Source of the DNA: JADJWR01 sp964509545
Lineage (GTDB): Bacteria; Pseudomonadota; Gammaproteobacteria; Burkholderiales; Burkholderiaceae_F
Assembly: GCA_964509545.1 (NCBI GenBank)
Contig: CAZDXQ010000006.1
Span: forward strand, 68,942-132,941
DNA: 64,000 nt
Direction: 5' to 3'
Each line of letters starts with the position of its first letter. The stretch's first letter is position 1. Below the pieces are notes generated by a model. That model saw nothing but the letters and a program-made list of their open reading frames with translations, did not search any database and was not told where the DNA came from. The translations under genes were made by a program, and so were the position numbers. Positions 35,107 to 46,953 of the stretch are shown one piece after another.

Positions 35107-35720
35107 AGGGGCGCCGCGCGCCGGCCGCAGATGCTCCGGCCGGCGGCTCCGGCGCAGGCTCGGCAGCGCTGGCCGTCAGGCCGCTGACGGCGGCGCGCTG
35201 GCCGGATCTGGAGACACTGTTCGGCGCCCGCGGCTGCGCGGTGGCGCGCAACTGCTGGTGCATGTATTACCGGCGCAGCGGCGGACTCGGACGCGCCCCG
35301 GCGAACCGGGCCGCGCTGAAGGCGCTGGTCGACGCTGGCACGACTGTCGGCCTGATCGCCTACCGCGGCCGCGAACCCGTCGGCTGGGTATCGCTCGGCC
35401 CGCGCGAGGACTACGAAAAGCTGCAGCGCTCGCCGGTGATGAAGCCGGTCGACGGGCAGCCGGTCTGGTCGATCGTCTGCTTCGTCGTGCCGTCGCCGTG
35501 CCGCGGCCAGGGCGTCGCGCGGGCGCTGCTCGACGGCGCGATTTCGTACGCGCGCCGGCGCGGCGTGCGCCTGCTCGAGGCCTATCCGGTGGACAAGGCG
35601 AGCCGCGGCCCCGACGAATCGATGTGGTTCGGCGCGCTGTCGATGTACGCAGCCGCCGGCTTCGAGGTCGTGGCACGGCGCAAACCGACGCGGCCGGTAG
35701 TCCGGCTGCCTCTGGACTGA
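35103..35720 (+). CDS. GNAT family N-acetyltransferase
   Basis: 205 residues; GTG start overlaps the upstream stop. The acetyl-CoA loop CRGQGVARALLDGAI is clear, with beta4 WSIVCFVVPS before it and a C-terminal MYAAAGFEVVARR. The N-terminal NCWCMYYRR is seen in a subgroup of small-molecule acetyltransferases. Substrate unknown. Translational coupling to a cNMP-domain protein recalls acetyltransferases controlled by cyclic nucleotides, but here the two domains are separate genes; that link is inference. Confidence 0.85.
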   Translation: MKGRRAPAADAPAGGSGAGSAALAVRPLTAARWPDLETLFGARGCAVARNCWCMYYRRSGGLGRAPANRAALKALVDAGTTVGLIAYRGREPVGWVSLGPREDYEKLQRSPVMKPVDGQPVWSIVCFVVPSPCRGQGVARALLDGAISYARRRGVRLLEAYPVDKASRGPDESMWFGALSMYAAAGFEVVARRKPTRPVVRLPLD

Positions 35721-35748
35721 ACCCTCGGCGCCGAAACGGGCGCGAGAC

Positions 35749-37130
35749 CTACAGCAGGCCGAGCAGCCCACCCGGATACAGCGTCAGCGCCACGGTCGGC
35801 ACCAGGCAGACCAATGTTGCGCCGAGCGCCAGTCGGGCCGACGGCTGCGGCGGCAGACCGGCCGGCGCCGGGCTCATGAACATGTACTGCAGCACGCGCA
35901 GGTAGAAGTAGATGCCGAAGTAGCTGCCGATCAGACCGGCCACCGCATACAGCGTGTAGCCGGCCTCGATCACGTTGCGGAAGATCATGAACTTGGCGAC
36001 GAAGCCCGGCAGCGGTGGAATGCCGGCAAGCGAGAACATCGCGACGGCGATCATCACCGCCGCGAACGGCGCGCGCTGGTAGTACCCCTTCAGGTTTTCC
36101 AGCCGATCCCGCTTGGCGTCTTCGCCGGCTGCCGGCAGCGAGGCGAAGGCGAGCAGGTTCATCAGCCCGTAGACCAGCGCGTAGAACGCCACGGCCTGGA
36201 AGCGGCCCTCGCCGTCGCCGAGGAAGGCATAGAAGAGATAGCCGGCGTGGGCGATCGACGAGTAGGCGATCATGCGGCGGAAGCTCGTCTGCCGGATCGC
36301 CGCGATGTTGCCCCAGATGATCGACACCAGCGACAGGATCGCCAGCAGCTCGACCAGGCGGCCGGACAGCGAATTGAAGCCGAACAGCCGCACCGCGGCG
36401 AGCAGGACGCCGGCCTTGACCACGGTGGACATGAAGCCGGTGACCGGCACGGTGGCCGCCTCGTAGGCATCCGGCGCCCAGGTGTGGAACGGCACGATCG
36501 CGGCCTTGAGGAAGAAGGCGAGCAGGATGAGCACGACCGCGGCCTGCGCCATCGGGCTGCCGGTGTCGAGCAACTGGCCGAAGGCGTCGAGCGCCAGGGT
36601 GCCGGTGAAGCCGAACAGCAGCGACACGCCCATCAGCAGCATGGCCGTGGCCGTGCCGCCGAGGATCAGGTACTTCAGCGCCGCCTCGGTGCATTCGACG
36701 CGCCGCATCGCCAGCAGCACCAGCACGTAGACCGGGATCGACATCAGCTCCAGACCGAGGAACAGGGTCAGGAAGCTGTCGGCCGACAGGATCAGGCAGG
36801 CGCCGTACAGCGACGACAGCAGCAGCTCGTAGAACGGCCCGTCGCGGAACTCGTCGCGCGCCAGCAGCAGCACCGGGATCGCCAGCACCAGCACGATCGC
36901 CTTGGCGGCCAGGGCCGACGGATCGACCGACAGCTGGCCGGGGAATGGTGCAGCCGCGTAGCCGGCGATGGCCAGCAGCGAGGCAACGAGGGTCGCCGCG
37001 ATCACCGCGACCAGCGCAACCTGAAGGTGGCCGCGCGGGCGCTCGGCGCTGATGTCGAGCAACAGCAGCGCCACCATGCCGGCGAACAGCAGGTGCTCGG
37101 GCGACATCGCCGCGAGCAGCAGGGTCCAGT

Positions 37131-37134
<4 letters not shown>
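35749..37134 (-). CDS. nuoN: Complex I subunit N
   Basis: 461 residues, about 14 hydrophobic helices of the Mrp antiporter fold. Contains LRYLLLG-type SAALKYLILGGTATAMLL and the conserved lysine segment FFLKAAIVPFHTWAPDAYE, and RRMIAYSSIAHAGYLF. Proton-pumping membrane-arm subunit. Last gene of the nuo operon, overlapping nuoM by 4 bases; it converges on the GNAT gene with only 28 bases between. Confidence 0.95.
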
Positions 37135-38697
<1,563 letters not shown>

Positions 38698-38705
<8 letters not shown>

Positions 38706-40572
38706 GCCAGCTCCAGATCAGTGCGCCAACGATGCCTGCCAGGACCAGGAACGCGTACAGGTGCAGGTTGCCGGTCTGCAGCTTCGACAGGCGGCCGGCG
38801 CTGCGGCTCGCCAGTGCCGCCAGCCCGTCGAGCGAGCCGTCGATGAGGAATCGGTCGCCGATGCGCAGGAAGACCTTCTCCGAGATCCAGTTCAGGGGTC
38901 GGCCGAGTACCGCCTCGTACAGCTCGTCGATGTAGTACTTGCCGGTCAGCACCCTGTGGATCGGCTCGAAGCTCGGCTTGAGCCGCTCGGCCCGTTTCGC
39001 GTCGTTGCCGTAGAAGTACGCGGCCAGCAGCAGGCCGCCGGCGCCCAGCCCGATGGCGATCGCGACCAGCGGCCCGTGGAACGACGCTGCCTCCGGCCGG
39101 ATCGCCGGCAGCGGCAGCATCGGCTCGAGGAAATGCGGAATCGAGAAGAAGCCGCCAAACGCGGCCAGGATGGCCAGCACGATCAGCACCCCGGTCATCG
39201 ACCACGGCGACTCGTGAATATGGTGGGCGACCTCCTCGTCCATGCGCGGGCTGCCGAAGAACGTCAGCCACAGCAGGCGGAACATGTAAAAGGCGGTGAG
39301 CAGCGCGGTGGCCGAAGCCAGCGCCAGCAGCCACGGCGCGCCACCGAAGGAACTGCCGTAGGCAAACCACAGGATCTCGTCCTTGGAGAAGAAGCCCGAC
39401 AGCGGCGGCAGGCCGGCGATCGCCGCGGTGGAGATGGCGAAGGTAGCGAAGGTGATCGGGATCCTCTTCGCCAGCGCGCCCATCCTGCGGATGTCCTGCT
39501 CGCCGCTCATCGCGTGGATGACCGAGCCCGCGCCGAGGAACAGGCAGGCCTTGAAGAACGCATGCGTGACGACGTGGAAGATCGCCACGCCATAGGCGCC
39601 GACGCCGGCGGCAAGGAACATGAAGCCGAGCTGCGAGATGGTCGAGTAGGCGAGCACGCGCTTGATGTCGGTCTGCACCAGCGCGATGGTGGCGGCGAAG
39701 AAGGCGGTCAGCACGCCGATGGTGGCCACCACGTTCGAGGCGAACTCGGCGTGGACGAAGATGCCCGACATCCGCGCCACCAGGTACACGCCGGCAGTGA
39801 CCATCGTCGCCGCGTGGATCAGCGCCGACACCGGGGTCGGGCCGGCCATCGCATCGGGCAGCCACACGTGCAGCGGAATCTGCGCCGACTTGCCGGTGGC
39901 GCCGATGAACAGCAGCACGCCGATCAGGCTCGCCGAGACGCCGGCCGGCACGCCGCTGGCGAAGGCGGCATTGATCCGGTCCATGTCGAGCGTGCCGACG
40001 GCGAAGAAGCACAGGAACATGCCGAGCAGGAAGCCGGCGTCGCCGACGCGGTTGGTGATGAACGCCTTCTTGCCGGCCGCCGCCTTCTCCGGGTCCTCGA
40101 ACCAGAAGCCGATCAGCAGGTACGACGCGAGCCCCACGCCCTCCCAGCCGACGAACAGCACCAGCATCGAACGGCCGAGCACCAGCAGCAGCATGAAGAA
40201 CAGGAACAGGTTGAGGTACGCGAAGAAGCGCGCGTAGCTCTCGTCGTCGTGCATGTATCCGGTCGAGTAGACGTGGATCAGCGAGCCGACGCCGGTGACG
40301 ATCAGCACCATCACCGCGGAGAGCCGGTCGAGGTAGAAGGCGACCTCGAACGATCGCCCGCCGATCGCCGCCCAGGTGAACGCCGTATCGACGACCGGCG
40401 CGCTGTCGTTGGCAAGCAGCGCCGCCACGGCGCTGACGGCGATCAGGAAGGAGGCGATCGGCAGCCCGCAGCCGACCACGGAGACGAAGCGCTTGCCGAG
40501 GCTGTTGCCGGCCAGGCCGTTGATCAGGAAGCCGACGAGCGGCAGGACGACGATCCAGGTCAGCGCGCCCAT
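38698..40572 (-). CDS. nuoL: Complex I subunit L
   Basis: 624 residues from the ATG at 40572 (MGALTWIVVLPLVGFLING); the frame extends upstream into a REP-like palindrome and should not be included. Antiporter core with GWEGVGLASYLLIGFW, TGKSAQIPLHVWLPDAMAGP and KRVLAYSTISQLGFM, then the long lateral helix at the C-terminus. Gap of 154 bases to nuoK. Confidence 0.95.
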
Positions 40573-40615
40573 GGCCTCAACGCCCCGCTCGCGAAAATGA
40601 GAATCACACTCGATG

Positions 40616-40691
40616 TGTCGTTCCCGCGGAAGCGGGAACCCACTGCCGTGCGCAGCGAAGCCACCGGACTCCCGCTTGCGCGGCAATGACA
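40616..40691. repeat. REP-like palindrome between nuoK and nuoL
   Basis: A 22-base arm starting TGTCGTTCCCGCGGAAGC (40616-40637) is repeated inverted at 40670-40691 with three mismatches. The CGTTCCCGCGGAAGCGGGAA motif, itself palindromic, is a common extragenic repeat type in proteobacteria. It falls inside the nuo transcript and could form a stable stem. Confidence 0.7.
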
Positions 40692-40726
40692 CCTGCGGCA
40701 CGAAAGCCGGGTCAGCGCGTTCATGG

Positions 40727-41029
40727 CTAGCCCTTCAGATCCGTGTACGCCGCCAGGTCAAGCGAGCCCTTGCGCCTGACCAGCAGCAGCACGATCGGGA
40801 TCGCGACCGCGATCTCGGCGGTGGCAACGACGAAGATCAGGAACACCAGCACCGCGCCGACCGCCTCGCCCATCTGGTGCGCGAAAGTGACCAGGCTGAG
40901 CACGACGCCGTTGAGCATCAGTTCCATGCACATCAGCATCACCAGCAGGTTGCGGCGGACGATCACGCCGAGCAGTCCGATCGCGAACAGCGCGATCGCG
41001 AGCGCCAGCAGCAGCTGAACCTTATCCAC
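40727..41029 (-). CDS. nuoK: Complex I subunit K
   Basis: 100 residues, three helices. LALAIALFAIGLLGVIVRRN and VMLMCMELMLNGVVLSLV contain the conserved membrane glutamates (VMLMCMEL is typical). Part of the proton path next to NuoH, J and A. Its start overlaps nuoJ by 8 bases. Confidence 0.95.
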   Translation of the reverse strand: MDKVQLLLALAIALFAIGLLGVIVRRNLLVMLMCMELMLNGVVLSLVTFAHQMGEAVGAVLVFLIFVVATAEIAVAIPIVLLLVRRKGSLDLAAYTDLKG

Positions 41030-41549
41030 GGTCCCTCCGGTGGTGCAGTTTCACCACGGCGACCGCGGCGACGATCGCCGCCTCCATCAGCACGGTGGCC
41101 ACGATGAACTGCAGCCAGTACTCGCGCAGGAAGGCCACGGCGAACTGCTGCAGGCCAAAGCCCTCGGCGACAGCCGAAGGCGGCGTCGGCGCCGCATTCC
41201 AGGTGGCGCCGACCAGCACGAAGACCAGCGCCACGAAACCGACCACGCCCGGCACCAGCAGCTTGGAAAACGGGTCCTGGATCGCCGGATCGCGCGGATC
41301 GAGCAGCATGATCACGTAGACCATGAACACCATCACCGCGCCGACATAGATCAGCACCTGGAACGCGGCGATGAAGTGAACGCCGAGCAGGCCGTAGATC
41401 CCGCCGAGGAACACCATGGTCGAGATCAGCGCGGTGGCCACGCGCATCGGCTGGCGCAGAACGATCATCAGCAGGGCGCCGGCGAGCGCCCCGGCGGCGA
41501 AGAGCAGCAGCAGCAGCGTGTCCAGCGAGGCGAGCAGCGATTCGATCAT
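41022..41549 (-). CDS. nuoJ: Complex I subunit J
   Basis: 175 residues from the ATG at 41549, overlapping the nuoI stop by 4 bases. Five helices; FIAAFQVLIYVGAVMVFMVY is the NuoJ signature, with LYVGAVMVLF-type pi-bulge helix. The C-terminus is short, as in many bacteria. Confidence 0.93.
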   Translation of the reverse strand: MIESLLASLDTLLLLLFAAGALAGALLMIVLRQPMRVATALISTMVFLGGIYGLLGVHFIAAFQVLIYVGAVMVFMVYVIMLLDPRDPAIQDPFSKLLVPGVVGFVALVFVLVGATWNAAPTPPSAVAEGFGLQQFAVAFLREYWLQFIVATVLMEAAIVAAVAVVKLHHRRDRG

Positions 41550-42127
41550 GGCCGGCTCCTCGCCGCGGCGGCCGCCGGCGGGTACGGCTTGGCGACGTCG
41601 TCGCGCGGCTGCCAGGAGAGCAGTTCCTCGCGCGCGATCCACATGTTGCGGCGGTCGTAGCTGGGCAGGTTGGGCACTTCCTTGACCATGCGGATGGCGT
41701 CCTCGGGGCAGGCCTCGACGCACAGGCCGCAGAAGATGCAGCGCGAATAGTCGATCTCGAAGCGCGTCGGGAACTTCGGGTGCGCGGCATCCGCCGGATC
41801 GAAGCCGGCGTCGATCTCGATCACCTTGGCCGGGCAGACGGTGGCGCACATGTTGCAGGCGATGCACTGCGGGCTGCCGTCGGGCCGCCGCGTCAGGATG
41901 TGCTTGCCGCGATTGCCGGCGGCGTAGTCCCAGCGCGTCTCTTCCGGGTAGTAGGTGGTCAGCGCGCCCTTGCGGCCGGTGATCCACTTGAACATGTTGC
42001 GCAGGAACACCCAGCTCGTGATGCCGAGGCCGCGCAGGATCTCGGGCAGGTACAGGCGCTCCCAGACGCCCATTTCCGGCTCGTTCCAGTACTGCTTGCG
42101 GACGTATGGTTTGCGGGCACTCATCAT
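41546..42127 (-). CDS. nuoI: Complex I subunit I, 2x[4Fe-4S]
   Basis: 193 residues. Two ferredoxin motifs, CIACNMCATVCP and CIFCGLCVEACP, carry clusters N6a and N6b. The N-terminal half (MFKWITGRKGALTTYYPEE, RWDYAAGNRGKH) and the insert between the clusters differ clearly from the 162-residue NuoI usual in betaproteobacteria, and there is a C-terminal Ala-rich extension. See the complex I finding. Gap of 85 bases to nuoH contains GGCCCCCCGCGGGGGC. Confidence 0.93.
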   Translation of the reverse strand: MMSARKPYVRKQYWNEPEMGVWERLYLPEILRGLGITSWVFLRNMFKWITGRKGALTTYYPEETRWDYAAGNRGKHILTRRPDGSPQCIACNMCATVCPAKVIEIDAGFDPADAAHPKFPTRFEIDYSRCIFCGLCVEACPEDAIRMVKEVPNLPSYDRRNMWIAREELLSWQPRDDVAKPYPPAAAAARSRP

Positions 42128-42212
42128 GGCCTCGTTGCTGCGCCCCCAGTCGCTTCGCGCCGGCCCCCCGCGGGGGCACGCAACTGTCTTGGGACGGCCC
42201 GGCGGCAGTTGC

Positions 42213-43349
42213 TCATTGCAGCGCCCAGACGAACACGACGGTGACGATCAGGTTGGCCAGCGCCAGCGGGAACATGAACTTCCACGCGAAGCGCAGCACC
42301 TGGTCCCAGCGGAAACGCGGCAGCGACCAGCGGATCAGGATCTGGAAGCTGCAGATCACGAAGACCTTGGCCAGGAACACCACCAGCTGTGTCACCACCA
42401 CCGCGCCGTGGCTCATCGCGATCTCGTAGCCGCCGGGAAAGAGGAAACCGGTGTCGGACATGTACGGCAGGTTGTAGCCGCCGAGGAACAGCGTCGTGAA
42501 CAGCGCGCCGATGATGGCGATCTCGATGAACTCGGCGAACATGAACAGGCCCATCTTCATGCCGCTGTATTCGGTGAAGTAGCCGGCGATCAGTTCCGAC
42601 TCGGCCTCCGGCAGGTCGAACGGGATGCGCTTGTTCTCGGCGATCGCCGCGGCCATGAAAAGCGTCGCCGCGAAGGGCTGCAGCACGATGCCCCAGGCCG
42701 GCAGGAAGCCCGCCACGATGCCCGACTGGTAGCGGACGATCTCGTCGAGGTTCACCGTGCCGTAGATCAGGATCAGGCCGAGCAGCGTCATGGCCATGAT
42801 CAGCTCGTAGCTGATCATCTGGCTGCCGGCGCGCAGGGCGCCCAACAGCGAGAATTTGTTCGCCGACGACCAGCCGGCCAGCATGGCGCCGATGATCGTG
42901 ATGCCGCCGAAGGCGAAGACGATCAGCAGCCCCGCGTCGAGGTTGGCGATCTGCATCGGGTAGATGCGGTCGCCGAACCAGTCGGCCAGCGGCGGGAACA
43001 ACTGGCCGGGGATCAGCACGCCGCCGAAAGGCACGACCGCGAACACCAGCAGCACCGGCGTGAACACCACCCACGGTGCCACCATGTACGCGTACCAGTC
43101 GTAGGTCTTGGGCTTGAAGTCTTCCTTGAGCAGCAGCTTCAGGCCGTCGGCCATGCCGTGGAACAGCCCCCACCAGACCAGCTTGACCTGCGTGAACGGG
43201 ATGCGCAGGTAGGCGCGGTTGGCGCCGATGCGGTCCGACATCACCGCCGCCTGCTTGCGCTCGACCCAGGTGAGGATGGTGCCGAAGCCCATCAGCACCG
43301 AGATCGCGTAGGTGATGAAGACGATGTAGACGACGAGGTCCTGGATCAT
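42213..43349 (-). CDS. nuoH: Complex I subunit H
   Basis: 378 residues, about nine helices. WVERKQAAVMSDRIGANRA (first loop), AENKRIPFDLPEAESELIAG (quinone-chamber loop) and the C-terminal LIRWSLPRFRWDQVLRFAWK are strongly conserved NuoH segments. Connects the quinone site to the membrane arm. Confidence 0.96.
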   Translation of the reverse strand: MIQDLVVYIVFITYAISVLMGFGTILTWVERKQAAVMSDRIGANRAYLRIPFTQVKLVWWGLFHGMADGLKLLLKEDFKPKTYDWYAYMVAPWVVFTPVLLVFAVVPFGGVLIPGQLFPPLADWFGDRIYPMQIANLDAGLLIVFAFGGITIIGAMLAGWSSANKFSLLGALRAGSQMISYELIMAMTLLGLILIYGTVNLDEIVRYQSGIVAGFLPAWGIVLQPFAATLFMAAAIAENKRIPFDLPEAESELIAGYFTEYSGMKMGLFMFAEFIEIAIIGALFTTLFLGGYNLPYMSDTGFLFPGGYEIAMSHGAVVVTQLVVFLAKVFVICSFQILIRWSLPRFRWDQVLRFAWKFMFPLALANLIVTVVFVWALQ

Positions 43350-43452
43350 CTGACCCCCTTCGCGCCTCGCGCATCCCGCGGCGCAGCGGCGTTCACCGGA
43401 CTACCCTCGCGCTGCGCGCTCAGGGATTCGCTCTTGGGGCGGCCCCGCTGGC
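43350..43452. other. nuoG-nuoH intergenic spacer with inverted motifs
   Basis: 103 non-coding bases inside the operon. Contains CCGCGGCGCAGCGGCG and GCGCTGCGCGCTCAGGGATTC and ends in TTGGGGCGGCCCCGCTGG. Similar short GC-rich pieces occur in the nuoH-nuoI gap. No gene. Confidence 0.45.
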
Positions 43453-44887
43453 TCATGTGACCTCCGCGGTGACCACGAGCCGGGAGAAGAACTCTTCGGC
43501 ATGCGCGACCGACGGCTTCTTGGCGAAAAGCCGCTCGAACCTGCTGCTGTGGCCGGCGAAGTTGGTGTAGTGCCCGGCGCGTTCGGTCTGGATGCTGACC
43601 GGCACGAACACGTCGGCGTAACCGTTTTCCGGCGCCATCCAGGCGTTGAGGAAGATCACCTTCGCGCCGCGCGGCAGGCCGGTGAAGTCGAAGCCTTCGC
43701 CCCAGACCAGCACCAGGTCGGTGCCGTCGGGCAACGCGATCGGCGCGTTTCCGAACAGCTCGCGCGCGGTGGTCGTGTTCGGGTTCTTGTCGGCGCGGAT
43801 CAGCAGGTCGTCCTGCAGCACCTCGCCCGGCAGCGGCTGGTGATCGGCCTTGACGAAGCAGGTGAATCGGCCGCCCACCGCGCTCTTGAACGCCGCCAGT
43901 TCCTCGTTCGACCCCCAGCTGGAGACCAGCGCCGCCGGATGTCTTGCCTCGCCGATCAGGCGCCGTGCCGCAGCCACGGCCTGATCGAGCGTCGCCGCCT
44001 TGCCCTTGAGCATCGGCTGCTCGGCACGCGGCCGCTCGAAGAGCTTCGCCAGGTCGCGGCCCTTGTTGCAGATCCACGGGCCGTTGACCGCCGGGTTTTC
44101 CAGCGGCGTGACGCGCGCGATCTCGGTGTTCTGCTTCGGGTCGAGGTGATTGAGCTTCCATTCGCGCTTGCGGTGCCAGAGGCTTACCGTGCAGCCGCGT
44201 GCGCAGCCCGGGCACACCGACGGCGTGGCCTGCAGGTACCAGACCCGCGCCTTGTGCAGGAATTGCTTGCTCAGCAGCGCGCCGACCGGACAGATGTCGA
44301 CCACGTTGTCCGAATACGGGTCGTTGTTGAAGCGTCCGTCCTCGGCGGCGCGCACCAGCGAGTGATCGCCGCGGTTCTGGATCGCCAGCCCGTGCGAGCC
44401 CGAGATTTCGCGCGTGAAGCGCACGCAGCGCGAGCAGACGATGCAGCGCTCGTTGTCGAGCACGATGCGGTCGGACAGCTGGAAGTACTTGGTCGCCCTG
44501 ACCTTCGGCACCGTGGACACCGACGGCTCGCCGTTGTAGGCGTAGTGGTGGTCCTGCAGCATGCATTCGCCGGCCTTGTCGCAGATGCCGCAGTCGACCG
44601 GGTGGTTGAGCAGGATGAACTGCAGGATCTGCTTGCGCTGTTCGCGCACCGTTTCCGAGTCGGTCAGCACGCGCATGCCTTCGCTGATCGGCATGTTGCA
44701 GGCGATGTCGGTCCAGCTGTCGCCGCCGCCCTCGGCCTCGACCTCGACCACGCAGAGGCGACAGTTGCCGGCCACCGACAGGTTCGGGTGCCAGCAGAAG
44801 TAGGGGATGTAGAAGCCGGCGGCCAGCGCCGCCTGCAGCACCGTCTGCCCCTTCTCGGCGTGGACCGGCTGGCCGTTGATGAAGAAG

Positions 44888-44895
<8 letters not shown>
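43453..44895 (-). CDS. nuoG: Complex I subunit G, unusually short
   Basis: 480 residues from the ATG at 44895. All Fe-S domains are present: [2Fe-2S] at Cys34/45/48/66, the His-Cys3 motif HPVDCGICDKAGEC (98-111), [4Fe-4S] at Cys151/154/157/202, and the extra N7-type motif CPGCARGC with a later Cys in GPWICNKG. The molybdopterin-like region that follows is only about 200 residues, ending EEFFSRLVVTAEVT, whereas NuoG proteins usually reach about 750-900. There is no frameshift sign; the end is compact. Overlaps nuoF by 8 bases. Confidence 0.92.
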
Positions 44896-46189
<1,294 letters not shown>

Positions 46190-46197
46190 GGTTAGTG

Positions 46198-46315
46198 CCC
46201 GCCCGGCCGCCCGAAGGGCACTAAGGCCTTGCAGGCCGCGCCACGGCGGGACGCCGTGGCACTCAGCCCCATCGGGGAGCAGCGAACGCTGTGAGCTTGG
46301 GGGTCCGTCATTTCA
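46198..46315. repeat. GC-rich intergenic repeat between nuoE and nuoF
   Basis: Begins GCCCGCCCGGCCGCCCGAAG, continues GGCACTAAGG and ends CATCGGGGAGCAGCGAACG followed by CTGTGAGCTTGGGGGTC. This matches the tandem repeat in the nuoA-nuoB gap in order and motif but carries an extra palindromic insert (GCCACGGCGGGACGCCGTGGC). Confidence 0.75.
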
Positions 46316-46796
46316 GCTCCTGCAGCAGTGCGTCGATCCTGGCCGCGTCCATGTTCTCGTGATAGGTGTCGTTGACCATCACCACCGGCGCCGTGCCGCA
46401 GGAGCCCAGGCACTCGACCACCGACAACGTGAACCGGCCGTCTGGCGTGGTCTCGCCGACCTTCACGCCGAGCTTGCGCGACAGGTCGTCGATCAGCCGC
46501 TCGGCCCCGCGCATCGAGCAGGAGACGTTGCGGCAGGCCTGCACATGCCAGCGGCCGATCGGCTGGCGGCGGAACTGCGTGTAGAAGCTCAGCACCTCCT
46601 CGATCTGCACGCGCGGCACCCCGAGGTACTCGGTGAGCCACTCGATGTCCTGATCGGCGACGTAGCCGCGCTCCTCCTGGATCCGGCGCAGGCAGGGCAG
46701 CGTCAGCGACGAATCGAAGCCCGCCGGGAAGCGCTTCTTCAGCCGCTCGAACTCGGGCTGCAAATGGCGCATCGATGGAATGTTGGGCGCGTTCAC
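46308..46796 (-). CDS. nuoE: Complex I subunit E
   Basis: 162 residues from the GTG at 46796, which has GGAG 8 bases before it; a longer ATG frame begins at 46820 and a shorter ATG at 46772. Thioredoxin-like [2Fe-2S] subunit with CRNVSCSM and ECLGSCGTAP, the four ligands of N1a. VEEVLSFYTQF-type segment QIEEVLSFYTQFRRQP is conserved. Separated from nuoD by a palindromic element. Confidence 0.93.
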   Translation of the reverse strand: MNAPNIPSMRHLQPEFERLKKRFPAGFDSSLTLPCLRRIQEERGYVADQDIEWLTEYLGVPRVQIEEVLSFYTQFRRQPIGRWHVQACRNVSCSMRGAERLIDDLSRKLGVKVGETTPDGRFTLSVVECLGSCGTAPVVMVNDTYHENMDAARIDALLQELK

Positions 46797-46823
46797 TGCG
46801 AACACTCCGTGGCCCGGCACATC

Positions 46824-46942
46824 GGGGTCAGAGTCCGATTTCCGGGACGTGCTGGAAAAACGGGGTCAGAGTCGAATTTCCGGCACACGCCAACCCACAG
46901 AGCGAGCCGCAGCGGCGGAAATTCGACTCTGACCCCGTTTTT
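46824..46942. repeat. 27-bp perfect inverted repeat plus an extra copy
   Basis: Arms at 46856-46882 and 46916-46942 are perfect inverted copies (core CGGGGTCAGAGTCGAATTTC), with a 33-base loop; both ends carry A/T runs, so it looks like a bidirectional terminator. A third, slightly diverged direct copy is at 46824-46846. The GGGTCAGAGTCGAATTTCC unit is a type of mobile extragenic palindrome found in many proteobacteria, often with REP-associated transposases. It interrupts the nuo operon between nuoD and nuoE. Confidence 0.85.
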
Positions 46943-46953
46943 TCCTGTTCTTC

